A DNA stretch of 64,000 nt, from the NCBI GenBank assembly GCA_963754125.1, contig CAVWEX010000007.1, positions 372,001 to 436,000 of the forward strand, given 5' to 3'. Below are positions 1 to 11,140 of the stretch, piece after piece. The translations under genes and the position numbers were made by a program. This DNA comes from RPQJ01 sp963754125. Its GTDB lineage: Bacteria; Pseudomonadota; Gammaproteobacteria; Steroidobacterales; Steroidobacteraceae. Position 1 is the stretch's first letter. Each line of letters opens with the position of its first letter. The notes beneath the pieces were generated by a model. That model searched no databases. It saw only the letters and a program-made list of their open reading frames with translations, and had not been told where the DNA came from.

Positions 1-1
1 T

Positions 2-31
2 CGCAAGGAAGCGCGGGAGCTGGCCTGGTGA
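2..31 (+). CDS. C-terminal end of an upstream gene, possibly an ABC transporter ATPase (partial)
   Basis: The first bases read RKEARELAW followed by TGA at 29-31, which overlaps the ATG of the permease at 31 by one base. A short basic tail ending this way, translationally coupled to an FtsX-type permease, is what the ATPase partner of such an exporter would give. Only nine residues are visible, so the family is inferred from context. Confidence 0.4.
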   Translation, partial: RKEARELAW

Positions 32-2401
32 TGGCCGTCCTCGACCGCAAGCTGCGACGCGACCTCTGGCACCTGCGCGGCATGGTGGCCGCCATCTCGC
101 TGGTGCTGCTCGGCGGCATCGCCACCTTCGTGATGTCGCGCGTCACCTACCAGTCGCTCTCGGTCACGCAGCAGCGCTACTACGCCGACCAGCGCTTCGC
201 CGAGGTATTCGCGGGGCTGGTGCGCGCGCCGGAGGCGGTCGCCGGGCAGCTCGCCGCGCTGCCGGGCGTGAACGAGATCGAGACGCGGGTCACGGCCGCG
301 GCGAACCTCGAGATCGACGGTTTCGACGACCCGGTGACCGCACGCATCGTGTCGCTGCCCGAGCACGGCGAGGCGCTGCTCAACGTGCCGTGGCTGCGGC
401 CGGGACGCCTGCCCGATCCGCACGCGGAGCACGAGGTGACCGTCAGCGACGACTTCGCCGCGGCGCACGATCTCGGGCCCGGCGCCCGGATTACCGCCGT
501 CATCAAGGGGCGCCGCAAGCAGTTCACGGTCACCGGCGTCACGCTGTCGCCCGGAGTTCATGTACGCCATACCGCCGGGCGGCATCTTCCCGGACCACGA
601 GCGCTACGGGATCCTGTGGATGAACCGGCGTGCACTCGCCACGGCGCTCGACATGGACGGCGCGTTCAACGACGTGAGCTTTTCGCTGCAGCGCGGGGCC
701 GACGCTCGCGACGTGATCGACGCGGTGGACGTCGTGCTCGCCCGCTACGGCGGCGCCGGCGCATACGAGCGCGCGGACCAGTTCAGCCACCGCTTCATCA
801 CCGAGGAACTGCGCGGGCTCGCGACCATGGCGACCGTCTTCCCGGCGATCTTCCTCGGCGTGGCGGCGTTCCTGCTCAACGTGGTGATCACGCGCCTCAT
901 CGCCCTCGAACGCGAGCAGATCGGCACGCTGAAGGCGTTCGGCTACGAGACGTCCGCGATCGCCTGGCACTACCTGAAGCTCGTGCTCGCAATCATGTCC
1001 TTCGGCCTCGCGGCCGGGATCGGCGCAGGACTGTGGTTCGCGCGCGGCATGGCGAGCGTCTACCAGACCTTCTACAGCTTTCCCTACCTCGAGCTGTACC
1101 TCGACCCGGTGGTGTTCATGCAGGCCGTCACGGTCACACTGGTCGCGGGACTTGCCGGCACCGCCCTCGCCGTGCACCGTGCCGCCTCGCCTGCCGCCCG
1201 GCGGTCGCGATGCGGCCCGAGCCGCCGCCCATGTACCGCGCCACCTTCCTCGAGCGGGCCGGTCTGCGCCGGCGGCTCGCCGAGCCCTCGCGCATGATCG
1301 TGCGCCACGTCGCCCGCCGGCCGCTTCGCTCCGGCCTGACGGTGCTCGGCATCTCCGCCGCGGTCGGCATCCTGATGATCACCAACTTCCAGCGCGACTC
1401 CATCGGCTGGATGATCGACGTGCAGTACGTGCTCGCGAGCCGCGAGGACATGACGGTGATGTTCACGGACCCGACGCCGCGTCGCGCGCTCTACTCGCTC
1501 GACGCGCTCGACGGCGTGACCCTCGCCGAGGGCTTCCGCGCCGTCCCCGCCCGCCTCGTGCACGGGCATCGCAGCTACCGGACGTCCGTCGAGGGCGTGG
1601 AGCCGGGCGCCGAGCTTCAGCGGGTGCTCGACATGTCGCTGCGGCCCGTGCCGATCCCGGCCGCAGGCGTGGTGCTGACGGAGTACCTCGCCCGCGAGAT
1701 CCTCGACATCGAGCCCGGGGAGATGCTGCGCATCGAGGTGCTCGAAGGCCGCCGCGAAGTGCTCGAAGTCCCGGTGGCGGGCGTCACGCGCCAGTACCTC
1801 GGCGTCAACGCCTACCTGAGCCGCGAGTCGCTCAACCGATTGCTGCGCGAGGGACCGGCGATCTCCGGCGCACGCCTCGCGGTGGATCCGGCACGATAGG
1901 TCGGGGTCTACCGGGAGCTGCGGCGCATGCCGCGCGTCGCCGGCACGGTGGTGCGCGAGAATTCGATCAACCAGTTCAACGAGATGATGGAGCAGACCAT
2001 CCTGTTCTTCTCGCTGATCACGGCGCTGCTCGGCGGGTTCGTCGCCTTCGGCGTGGTGTACAACTCGGCGCGCATCGCGCTGTCCGAGCGGGGCCGCGAG
2101 CTCGCTTCGCTGCGGGTGCTCGGCTTCACGCGGGGCGAGGTCGGATACATCCTGCTCGGCGAGATCGGCACTGCTCACGCTGTCGCGCTGCCGCTCGGCT
2201 TCGCATTCGGGCGCGCGCTGTCGGCCTACCTCGCCGCCGCGTTCGCCTCCGACCTGTACCGTGTCCCGCTGATCGTGCAGCCGGCGACGTACTCGCTGGC
2301 CTCGACCGTGGTGCTCGTTTCGTTCGCCGCGAGCGCCGTGCTGATCTGGCGCAGGATCGCGCCACCTCGACCTCGTCGAGGTCCTGAAGACCCGGGAGTA
2401 G
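31..2401 (+). CDS. ABC transporter permease with two FtsX domains (frameshifted)
   Basis: Inner-membrane permease of an ABC exporter of the large FtsX/MacB-like type. About 790 codons are visible. There is one N-terminal membrane segment (VAAISLVLLGGIATFV), a periplasmic domain, and a first FtsX three-helix block carrying REQIGTLKAFGY near codon 300. A second half follows with its own anchor (SGLTVLGISAAVGILM) and a second FtsX block carrying RGRELASLRVLGF. The frame breaks near 545, near 1190 and near 2362, and an in-frame TAG stands at 1897-1899. Protein similarity continues across all of these. Deleting one G at CCCGGAG (about 550) and one base near 2362 restores the reading, which then ends VEVLKTRE with stop 2399-2401. 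GTG at 28 is an alternative start. The adaptor gene follows after two bases, so the pair forms an exporter unit with the upstream ATPase. The substrate is unknown. Confidence 0.8.
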
Positions 2402-2403
2402 AC

Positions 2404-3602
2404 GTGCCGTCGAAACGCCTGAAGGACTGCTCGTCCTGGCCGCCGTGGTCGCCGCGGCGGTCGCCTGGGGCTTCTGGCCGCGCGCCGAGCCGGTGGAGAC
2501 GGCCACGGTGGCGCGCCGTCCGCTCGCGATCACGGTCGAGGAGGAAGGCCGCACACGCGTACGCGACCGCTACGTGCTGTACGCGCCGGTGGCCGGCTAC
2601 CTGCGCCGCATCGATCTCGAGGTCGGCGACGCCGGCGCCACGCGGCGCAACGCTCGCCACACTCGACCCGCTGCGACCCGCGACGCTCGACCAGCGCAGC
2701 CGAGCGGAGTCTGAGGCGCGCGTCGCGGCCGCGCGTGCGGAGCTACGAGGCGCGAGGCCGCCGCACGGCAGGCCGTCGCCGAGGCGGAACTCGCCGCCGC
2801 GGAGTTCGCGCGCCGCGAGGGGCTGGTGGAGAAGGGGCTTGTCTCCCGCTCGCAGTTCGACGAGGCGCGCGGCCGGATGCGCGCGACGGAGGCAGCGCGC
2901 CGCGCCGCGACCGCGGACATCGAGGTGGCGCGCTACGACCTCGAGGCCGCGAACGTCGCCCTGCGTTACACCTCCACCGGCGAGCCGGGAAGGCCGCTCG
3001 AGACCGTCCCGCTGCGCTCGCCGGTGGAGGGCCGCGTGCTCGCCATCCGGCAGGAGAGCGCGGGCGTGGTGGCGGCGGGCCAGCCGCTGCTCGAGGTCGG
3101 TGACCCGGGCGAACTCGAGGTCGAGGTCGAGGTGCTGTCGCGGGACGCCGTGCGCATCGCACCCGGCGGACGCGTGCAGCTCGAGCGCTGGGGCGGCGAG
3201 GCTCCCTCGAGGGCGTGGTCCGCACCGTCGAGCCCACGGGCTTCACCAAGGTGAGTGCACTCGGCGTCGAGGAGCAACGCGTGCGCGTGATCGTGGATCT
3301 CGCCTCGCCGCCCGCCGCCTGGCAGCGGCTCGGCGACGGCTACCGCGTCGAGGCGGTGTTCATCGTCTGGGAACGCGAGGACGCGCTGACCGTGCCCGCG
3401 AGCGCCCTGTTCCGACGCGACGATGGCTGGGCAGTGTTCGCGGTCGAGGGCGGACGGGCGCGGCAGCGCGAGGTCACCGTGGGTCCCGGCAACGGGCTGC
3501 TCACCGAGATCGTCGCGGGGCTCGAGGAAGGCGACACGGTGATCGTGCATCCGGGGGACGCCGTTTCCGATGGCGTGCGGGTGCGGGGTTTCGGGCCGAG
3601 TG
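2404..3602 (+). CDS. HlyD-family periplasmic adaptor (membrane fusion protein; frameshifted)
   Basis: Adaptor linking the inner-membrane ABC exporter to an outer-membrane channel. A GTG start at 2404 gives an N-terminal anchor (LLVLAAVVAAAVAWGF). After it come a lipoyl half (YVLYAPVAGYLRRIDLEVGD), an alpha-hairpin coiled coil (about codons 70-170, with FARREGLVEKGLVSRSQFDE), the second lipoyl half (LRSPVEGRVLAIRQESAGVV) and beta-barrel and proximal domains ending near DAVSDGVRV. Breaks occur near 2425, 2650, 2745 and 3205. The true stop is uncertain: the last readable frame runs on through the downstream repeat to 4045, and a TGA at 3600-3602 in another frame is the likeliest end. Convergent with the TolC gene at 3969-5271. 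Confidence 0.72.
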
Positions 3603-3636
3603 AATTCTTTCGGCCGCTGGCCGTTGTGGTGGCGGG

Positions 3637-3706
3637 GTGGGGATTCCGGGTCGGTCCGGCCTCGCGAAGGCCGATATGCTCGGCTGGACCGACCCGGAAT
3701 CCCCAC
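3637..3706. repeat. Left hairpin: 21-bp perfect stem, 28-base structured loop
   Basis: Arms 3637-3657 and 3686-3706 are exact reverse complements. The 28-base loop contains two smaller hairpins, GGCCT...AGGCC and CCGA...TCGG. No T-tract follows, so this is not a standard intrinsic terminator. Confidence 0.9.
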
Positions 3707-3870
3707 CTGACCGACGGCGCCTGGGCGAGCTTTCGGCGGACCGAAAACTCGCACGGCGCACGATGCTGTGGCCGGATCACGCCGCGCCGTGCGGCGGAGT
3801 CCGGCACAAACCACCATGCGCCGTGCGACTCGACAGCAAGGCCCGAGCTCGCTCAGGCGCCCCGTGTCAG

Positions 3871-3940
3871 GCGTGGATTGCGGGCCCGTCCAGCCGAGCA
3901 TGTCGGCTTTCGCGAGGCAGGACGGGCCCGCAATCCACGC
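3871..3940. repeat. Right hairpin: 21-bp perfect stem, 28-base loop, inverted copy of the left one
   Basis: Arms 3871-3891 and 3920-3940 are exact reverse complements with a 28-base loop, the same geometry as the left hairpin. Compared in the same orientation, the stems differ at five positions (2, 4, 10, 15, 17). At all five both arms have changed, so pairing is kept. The loops differ at only three positions, and the inner hairpin GCCGA/TCGGC is conserved. Confidence 0.9.
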
Positions 3941-3968
3941 CCTGCCACTGCACTCGTCCCGGCCGACG

Positions 3969-5271
3969 TCAGAGCGACCCGACCGCCCGAGCCAACCGCA
4001 ACCGCGCCAGCCCCGCATCGAGCGTGGAGTTGTCGCGGTTGGTGAGCGCCTGCACCCGCAGCGTCTCCGCCTCGAGCAGCTGCGTCTGCGTCCCGAGTCC
4101 CGCGCCGTAGCGCTCGCGCGCGATGCGAAGGTTTTCCTCCGCCTGCCCGACCGCGTCGGCGCGTCACGTGCACGCGCTGTCGCGTCTCCTCGATGTCGAG
4201 CCACGCCTGTCGTACCTGCAGCGCGATCATCGACTCGACGTCGGCGCGTTGCTCCTGCGTGGCGCGCCGGTTGCGCTCGAGCGCCGCGGCGCGCTTGCGG
4301 GATTGGCCGCCGTCGAACAGTGCCCACTGCACGCCCACGCCCGCCATCGCGACCGTCTCGTCGTCGAGGAACTGGTTCTCGAGGTAGGTGTACCCGCCGC
4401 TCACGCTGAGCTGCGGCAGCACCCGCGCCCGCTCGACCCGGGCGAGCTGCCCGTAGGCCTCGGCCTGTTCGCCGAGTGCGGCGAGCTCGGTGCGCCGGTC
4501 GAGCGCCTGCTGCACCAGCACCGCGAGCTCGGTGGGCAGTGCGTCGGGCGCCGGGATGGACTCCTCGATCTCGGCGGGACGATCGAGCGGCTCGCCGAGA
4601 CGCCGGTTGTAGGCGGCCTGTGCGATCTCCGCGGCGTTGGCGGCACGCAGGCGGCTCTGCCGTGCGTCGGCCAGCGCCACCTCGACTGCCAGCAGCTCGT
4701 TCTTCGGCACCAGCTCGCTCTCGAACATCGCGCCGATGTCGCTCGCAAGCGCCTCGAGCGAGCGTACGTTGCTTTCGGCCACGGCGAGCGCCTTGCGCGC
4801 GCGCAGCACGCCGACGTAGGACTCGGCGACCGCGAGCTTCACGTCCTGCTCGGCGCCGACCGCCTGGGCGCCGACGCCGCGGCCGCGGGCCTCGGCGGCG
4901 GCGATGCCGAGGTGATTCGGCCGCCCGTGAACAGCGGCACCGAGACGGCGGCCTGGCCCGTCACGAAGTCGTCGCCGCCGAACAGCGGCGGCGCCGTGAT
5001 CGGCAGCCCGGTGAACGAGAAGTCGAACGCGGGCGATTCGTCGAGCCAGGTGTAGCTGCCGCCGACCGCAACCGTTGGCCAGCGCTGCGCCCGCGCCGCC
5101 GCCGCGTCGAGATCGGCGGCCTCGGCCTGGCTGCGCGCAGCGGCGAGTCCGCGGTCGGCCTCGAGCGCGCGCGTCCAGGCCTGCTCGAGCGTTTCAGCCC
5201 CGAGCGCAGGTGCGGCCAGGCATCCCCGCGAGCAGGGATGCGACGATCATGAGCAGCACGCCGGCCTTCAT
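3969..5271 (-). CDS. TolC-family outer-membrane efflux protein (frameshifted)
   Basis: Outer-membrane channel, last gene of the sulfide-locus operon, starting 14 bases after the flavoprotein stop. It begins with a signal peptide (MKAGVLLMIVASLLAGMPG) and runs about 434 codons. The long periplasmic helices of the two outer-efflux-protein repeats are clear, for example AVAESYVGVLRARKALAVAE and TQEQRADVESMIALQVRQAW. The second repeat ends LARLRLARAVGSL with stop 3969-3971. Breaks near 5225, 4880 and 4160 interrupt the frame, but the protein pattern continues on both sides. It most likely serves the RND pump encoded upstream. It could also serve the ABC exporter that converges on it. Confidence 0.78.
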
Positions 5272-5285
5272 CCGCCCACTCCTCC

Positions 5286-6565
5286 TCACGACTTCAGCGA
5301 CTCGATGCCGAGCGTGCTCAGCACGTACTTCTCGTAGACCGGCGCCACCGTCGCCGGTGCGCACCTTGCGCAGGAAGTACTTCTCGAAGGCGATCTTGGC
5401 GAGGTGCACCCACTTGCCTTCCTTCGCCCAGGTGACGTTGCGCGGCGGGATCTGCGGCAGCGCGACGAAGGCGGCGCCGGTGTCGCCGAAGTCGGCGAGG
5501 CAGATCGCGTTCCAGGTGCCGCGCGCCTCGGCCGGCTTCCCGGCGAGCTCGGCGGCGATGTTCTCGCAGATCGCGCTCACCATGGACTCGATCATGTAGC
5601 CGGTCTTGGGCGCGCCCGTCGGCACGGGCGTCGCCTCGACGGGCGGGATCGCCACGCACACGCCGGCGGAGTAGATGTTCGGGTACTTCTTCGAGCGCTG
5701 GTGCTCGTCGATGAGCACGAAGCCGCGCGGATTGCACAGCTCCGGCACGGCGGCGACCGCGTCCACGCCCTTGAAGGCCGGGATCACCATCGAGTACTTG
5801 AACGGCAGCTCGTGCTCCTTCTTCACCGTGCCGTCCTCGTCGTGCTCGGTGACGGTCATCTCGCCCGCCTCGACGCCCGACGACCTTCGCGTTGGTGATC
5901 CACTTGATGTGCCGCTGGCGCAGCTCGGACTCCATGAGACCCTTGCTGTCGCCGACGCCGCCGAGGCCCATGTGGCCGATGTACGGCTCGCTCGTGACGT
6001 AGGTCATCGGCACGCGGTCGCGGATCTTGCGCTTGCGCAGGTCGGCATCGAGGATCATCGCGAACTCGTAGGCCGGACCGAAGCAGCTCGCGCCCTGCGC
6101 GGCGCCGACGACGATCGGGCCGGGATCCTTCACGAACTCCTGGTAGCGGTCCCAGGCCGGCGAGCGCGTGCTCGTGCGTGCACACCGACTGCGTGTAGCC
6201 CCGTGCGGCCCGAGTCCCGGGACCTCCTCGAACGCGAGCTTCGGTCCCGTGGTGATCACGAGGTAGTCGTAGGCGAGCGTCGCTGCCGTCGGCGAGCCGG
6301 AGCGTCGAGCCCGGCGCGTCGATCGACTCCACCATCTTCGGCACGAAGCGGATGTCCTTGTCGGCGAGCGGCTCGGCAGGTCCACGCGCGGTCTGCGGCG
6401 CGGTGCGCCAGCCGACCGAGGATCCACGGATTCGACGGCGTGAACTCGAAGAACGGCGCTGCTGCCCACCATCGTCACCTCGTGCGCCTTGCCGAGCTTC
6501 TTGCTCAGCTCGTAGGCGCACGCGACGCCGCCGAGACCCGCACCCATCACGACGACTCTGGCCAT
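5286..6565 (-). CDS. Sulfide:quinone oxidoreductase-like FAD flavoprotein (frameshifted)
   Basis: Pyridine-nucleotide-disulfide-type flavoprotein of the sulfide:quinone oxidoreductase group, expected to oxidise sulfide at the inner membrane and pass electrons to quinone. Visible parts: an N-terminal FAD fold (MARVVVMGAGLGGVACAYEL), ITTGPKL, then PGPIVVGAAQGASCFGPAYE with a cysteine where the family has a redox cysteine, later CNPRGFVLIDEHQRSKKYPN with the second cysteine, and NIYSAGVCVAIPP, the C-terminal FAD contact. It ends YEKYVLSTLGIESLKS. About 426 codons; breaks near 5350, 5880, 6160, 6290 and 6460. There is no signal peptide, unlike FccB of flavocytochrome c. Its place between an RND pump and TolC under a sulfide-type repressor supports a sulfur role. 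The exact subtype is not decided. Confidence 0.75.
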
Positions 6566-6582
6566 GACTCTCCCCTTGCGCC

Positions 6583-9500
6583 TCAGGCGCGCTGCTGTCG
6601 GTTGCGATAGCTGAAGTACAGGACCGGGATCACCACCAGCGTGAGCACGGTGGAGACCAGGATCCCGAAGATCAGCGAGACGGCGAGCCCGTTGAAGATC
6701 GGGTCGTCGAGGATGAAGAACGCGCCGATCATCGCCGCCGAGCGCCGTGAGCGCGATGGGCCGGGCGCGCACCGCGCGCGGCACGGATCACGGCGTCGTC
6801 GAGGCTGCGGCCCTGCGCGATCTCCATGTTGACGAAGTCCACGAGCAGGATCGAGTTGCGCACGATGATGCCGGCGAGCGCGATCATGCCGATCATGGAG
6901 GTGGCCGTGAACTGCGCGCCGAGCAGCGCGTGGCCCGGGCATCACGCCGATCATGGTGAGCGGGATCGGCGCCATGATCACGAGCGGCAGGCGTAGGATC
7001 CGAACTGCGCCACGACCAGCAGGTAGATCAGCACCAGGCCGACCGCGTAGGCGAGCGCCCATGTCGCGGAAGGTCTCGTAGGTGATCTGCCACTCCCCGT
7101 CCCACTTGAGGGTGTAGCGGTACGGGATCCTCGGGCGCGCTGAATGAACCGCTGCTCGAGGTCGATGCCGCCGGGCGGTGCGTCCTTGAGCGCGCCGACG
7201 ATGCCGAACATGCCGTAGAGCGGGCTGTCGAGGTCGCCGACCGCATCGGCGGTGACGATAGGTCACGGGCAGCAGGTCCTTGTGGTAGATCGCGCTCGTC
7301 CCAGGGCCGCTCCTGCCGTGACCGCAATCTCGGACAGCGGCACCCGCGCACCGCCCGACGATCGCACTTCGAGCGCGAGCACGCCGGAGAGGTCGGCCTT
7401 GTCGGGCACGTCGAGCTCGAGGCGCACCGGGACCGGGTAGGTCCCGCGGCCGGACCTGCACGTAGGTCGCGTCGAAGCCGCCGAGGCCCGCCGCCAGCAC
7501 CTGCGCCGCCTCGGCCTGGTTCACGCCGAGCAGCGCGGCCTTCTGCCGGTCGATCGCGACGAGAAGGCGCGGGCGCTCGGCCTCGAGGCTGTCGTCCACG
7601 TCGACGACGTCCGGTGTCGAGTCGAAGACCTTGCGCACGGCCTGCGGCGAGATCGCGCTGCGCGTCCGCGGAACGGGCCGTAGATCTCCGCCACCAGCGG
7701 TGCCAGCACCGGCGGGCCCGGCGGCACCTCCACGACCTTCACGGCGGCGCCGTACTGGCGTCCGATCTCCGCCAGCGCGGGTCGCGCGGCCGTCGCGATC
7801 TCGTGGCTCTGCCGGTCGCGGTGGTGCTTGTCGACCAGGTTGACCTGGAGGTCGCCGAGCCCGGGACCGGAGCGCAGGTAGTACTGGCGCACCAGGCCGT
7901 TGAAGTTGATCGGCGCGGCCGTGCCCGCATAGACCTGGTAGTCGGTGACCTCGGGCAGTCCCGCGATCGCCGCGGCCAGCTCGTCGAGCACGCGAGCCGT
8001 TTCCTCGAGCGCGGTGCCCTCCGGCATGTCCACGACGACCTGGAACTCCGACTTGTTGTCGAAGGGCAGCATCTTCATCACGACCCACTGCACGACCACC
8101 AGCGACACCGCGAGCCCGATTGCGACCGAGCGTGCCGAGGTACAGCCTGTGGCGGCTGCGCTGCGCGCCGTCGCCGCGCAGGAACGGCGCCATCACCCGC
8201 TCGAAGAAGCGTGCAGTCGCGACTCCTTGCCGTCCTCGCGCGTGGCGCCGACGCGCTCGCGTGCGACAGCAGTCGCTTCGACAGCCACGGCGTGAAGACG
8301 AGCGCGACCGCCAGCGAGATGAGCATGCCCATGCTGGCGTTGATCGGGATGGGGCTCATGTACGGGCCCATCAGGCCGCAGACGAACGCCATCGGCAGCA
8401 GCGCCGCGATCACGGTGAAGGTCGCGAGGATGGTGGGCCCGCCCACCTCGTCCACGGCGCGCGGGATCAGCTCGCTCAGGGCGGCGCCGGGGTGCAGGCC
8501 CATGTGCCGGTGGATGTTCTCGACGACGACGATGGCGTCGTCCACCAGGATGCCGATCGAGAAGATGAGCGCGAACAGCGACACGCGGTTGATCGTGAAG
8601 CCCCACGCCCAGGAGGCGAACAGCGTCGCGGCGAGCGTGATGATCACGGCCGCGCCCACCACGACGGCCTCGCGCCACCCGACCGTGAGCCACACCAGCA
8701 GCACGACGGAGGCGGTGGCGAACATCAGCTTCTGGATGAGCTTCTGCGCCTTGTCGTTCGCGGTCACGCCGTAGTCGCGGGTGACCGTGACCTCGACGCC
8801 GTCGGGAATGTAGGTGCCGCGCAGCAGCTCGACGCGCTCGATGACCGCGCGCGTGACGTCGATGGCGTTCTCGCCCGGCTTCTTCGAGACCGCGATGGTC
8901 ACCGCCGGCGCCGTGCCGTCGAACTCGATGCCCCGCTGCGCCGCCGCCGGACCCGTGCCGAAGGTGACGTACTGCTCGGGCTGGTCCGGGCCCGCGCGAA
9001 CCTGCGCCACGTCCTGCAGGTACACGGGCCGCCCCTCGTGCACGGCGACCACGAGCTGCGCGACCTCGTCGCGGTCGGCGAGGAACTCGCCGGCCTGCAC
9101 CGGCACGCTGCGTGCCGCCGGCCACGACGGCTCCGGCGTGGTGGACGACGTTGGCCGCCTGCAGCGAGCCGATCAGCTCGTTCGACGGTGAGGCCGAAGC
9201 CCGCCAGCCGCTGCGGATCGAGCGTGACGTGCACGGTCTGGTCGGGACCGCCGATCGTGTACACGTTGCGCGTGCCCGGCACGCGCTGGATCTCCGCCTC
9301 GATGGCCTGCGCCACCTGCCGCAGCTCGTGCGCGCCGCGCTCCGGGTCCTGCGTCCACAGCGTCAGGCTGAGGATGGGCACGTCGTCGATGCCCTTGGGC
9401 TTCACGAGCGGCTGCAGCACGCCGACGCCGGGCGGCCGCCAGTCCTGGTTCGAGTAGATGGCGTTGTAGAGGCGCACGATCGCGTCGGTGCGCTCCTCGC

Positions 9501-9814
9501 CGACCTCGAACTGCACGGTGAGCACGGCGGCGCCGGGACGCGACACCGGAGTAGATGTGCTTCACGCCGGAGATCTCGGCGAGCACCCGCTCCATCGGCG
9601 TGGCGACCAGGCTCTCGACCTGCTCCGCGCTCGCGCCCGGGAACGGCACGATGACGTTCGCCATCGTGACGTTGATCTGCGGTTCCTCCTCGCGCGGCGT
9701 CACGGCCACCGCGAACAGCCCGAGCAGCAGCGCGGTGATGCCGAGCAGCGGCGTGAGCTCGCTGTCGAGGAACAGGCGCGCGATGCGCCCGCTGATGCCC
9801 AGCTTCTCAGTCAT
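6583..9814 (-). CDS. RND efflux pump permease, AcrB type (frameshifted)
   Basis: Inner-membrane proton-driven RND transporter of about 1,077 codons, the usual size. It starts MTEKLGISGRIARLFLDSEL with the first membrane helix following, then PREEEPQINVTMANVIVPFP. The helix-4 proton-relay motif GILVDDAIVVVENIHRH is intact, and the protein ends PVLYFSYRNRQQRA. The start overlaps the adaptor's stop by 8 bases, and the flavoprotein begins 17 bases after its stop. This is the most broken gene in the window: changes of frame near 6740, 6930-7060, 7133, 7260-7300, 7445, 7670, 8130-8215, 9115-9180 and 9545. Each segment between breaks is well conserved. The substrate is unknown; its neighbours suggest a sulfur compound or sulfide-induced toxic product. 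Confidence 0.82.
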
Positions 9815-10896
9815 GCGGCTTGGCCGGCCGGCGCGCCTTCAGGCCCGCGGCCACCGGGTCGAGGGCGATGCGCTCGCCGGCGACGACCCCGGCGAGGATC
9901 TCGACCTGGTCGCCGCGGACGTGACCGAGCCGCACCTGCCGCAACGCGACGCGGCCGTCGGGCGCCACGACGTACACGCCGCGCATCTCGCTGCGCTCGA
10001 CGACCGCCGAGCGCGGCACGAGCAGGCGGTCGGCCTCGCCCACGATCAGGCCGACCTTGACGAACATGCCGGGCGCGAGACCCTCGACGTTCCTCGGCAG
10101 CTCGATGCGGGCGCGGAACGTGTTCGACTGCGGCTCGGCGGAGGGAAACAGCGTGACGCCGGTGGCCTCGATGCGCCGGCCGTCCACGTACACGGCCGCC
10201 CTGCGCACGGCACGCGCCTGCTCGATGACGCTCTGGGGCACGTCCACCTCGACGCGCAGCGCGTCGAGCGAGGCGCCGCTCATGAGCGGCGTGCCGGGCG
10301 CGACGGCCTCGCCCACCTGCACGAACCGCTGCGTGACGACGCCGGCATACGGCGCGCGGATCTCCGTGTAGGACACGCCTTCGCGCGCCGCATCGAGGCC
10401 GGCGCGGGCGGCGATCAGCCGGGCGACGGCCGCGTCGCGCGACGCGCTCGCCTCGTCGAGCGTCGCCTTGGCGACCACCCGTCGCTGGTACATGTCGTTG
10501 ATGCGCTGGTAGCGCAGCTGCGCCTCGGCCTCGCGGGCCGTCGCCTCCTTCAGCGCCGCCTGGGCCTGGGCGAGGCCGGCGGCCTGCTCGGTGCTGCGGA
10601 TGCGCAGGATCACCGCGCCCTCGGTCACGCGGTCGTTGACGTCGAAGTTGATCTCGGAGACCCGCCCGGCCGTCTGCGCCGACACCGTGGCCTGGTTGAC
10701 CGCCTCGACCGTGCCGTCGAGCAGCCGCTCGGTGGGCGAGGCTGCGGCGGTCAGCTGGATCGTCTCGAGGCCGGCGACCGTCGCCACGGGCGGCGCCGGA
10801 CGCCTGGGCGTGCAGGTTGCCGCGGTCACGCCGGCCACGACCGCCAGCACGGCGACCCCCGTCGGATGCCCGCAGACCAAGGCCGGCTCGCCGCAT
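9807..10896 (-). CDS. RND pump periplasmic adaptor, probably a lipoprotein (frameshifted at the 5' end)
   Basis: Membrane fusion protein for the adjacent RND permease. The mature part is clear: LDGTVEAVNQATVSAQTAGR (lipoyl half), an alpha-hairpin around AEAQLRYQRINDMYQRRVV, VSYTEIRAPYAGVVTQRFVQ (second half), a beta-barrel (VDVPQSVIEQARAVRRAAV) and a C-terminal domain ending GLKARRPAKPHD. The hydrophobic leader VAVLAVVAGVTAATC looks like a lipobox. It is in the main frame, while the only sensible ATG (10894-10896) is one frame off. A single extra base near 10860 reconciles them, and the length (1,090 bases) leaves a remainder of one, as expected. Start therefore inferred. Confidence 0.8.
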
Positions 10897-10915
10897 GTCA
10901 GCGTCTCCCGGGGAC

Positions 10916-11117
10916 TCAGAACGCAGCGCCGCGCTGCACGCCCAGCCGGCGCAGGATCGACCGCGAGCGGGCAGAAGCCCGTGAACGCCGACTGGAACAG
11001 GTTCGCGCCGACGAAGGCGGTGAACCAGAACCAGTAGGGGCTCACGTACACGCCGAGCAGCAGGCTCGCGAGGATCATGAAGCCGGCGAACGCCAGCACG
11101 ATGCGGTCGATGCTCAT
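10916..11117 (-). CDS. DUF2892 inner-membrane protein (one frameshift)
   Basis: Small membrane protein of the family found fused to rhodanese in YgaP and as a separate gene in BigR-type sulfide operons. It reads MSIDRIVLAFAGFMILASLL, then two hydrophobic helices and the family's SAFTGFCPLAV. Deleting one G from GTCGATC near 10963 gives the expected tail ILRRLGVQRGAAF and stop 10916-10918, for 66 residues. It sits 23 bases downstream of the rhodanese gene, which suggests that the two proteins act together at the membrane in sulfane-sulfur transfer. Confidence 0.82.
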
Positions 11118-11140
11118 TCGAGGGTGCTCCTGCAGGTGAA

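Larger units (their letters stand above)
3637..3940. repeat. Pair of inverted hairpin repeats between convergent genes
   Basis: This gene-free stretch of about 365 bases holds two diverged copies of one element of roughly 150 bp, placed head to head. Each copy has a long hairpin at its outer end and a shared inner part (CTGAC, GGCGCCTG, GCGAGCT, TCGCACGGCGCA, GCCGGA). Reading the right copy on the opposite strand aligns it with the left one at about three quarters of positions by eye. It lies exactly between the 3' ends of two convergent transcription units. The form resembles bacterial REP/BIME elements. No transposase is nearby and no further copy was seen in the window. Confidence 0.8.

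Noticed and set aside
3637..3940. Integron attC sites
   Set aside because: No integrase, no cassette array and no attC core sites. The stems are perfect rather than carrying the required unpaired bases.
3603..4045. Extension of the adaptor protein through the repeat
   Set aside because: The extra residues are a translation of the hairpin repeat and match no adaptor C-terminus. A lost stop is more likely.
5286..10896. Genuine pseudogenes from decay of the pump operon
   Set aside because: Conserved residues persist through every segment and breaks are all compatible with single-base insertions, while mixed damage would be expected in decay.
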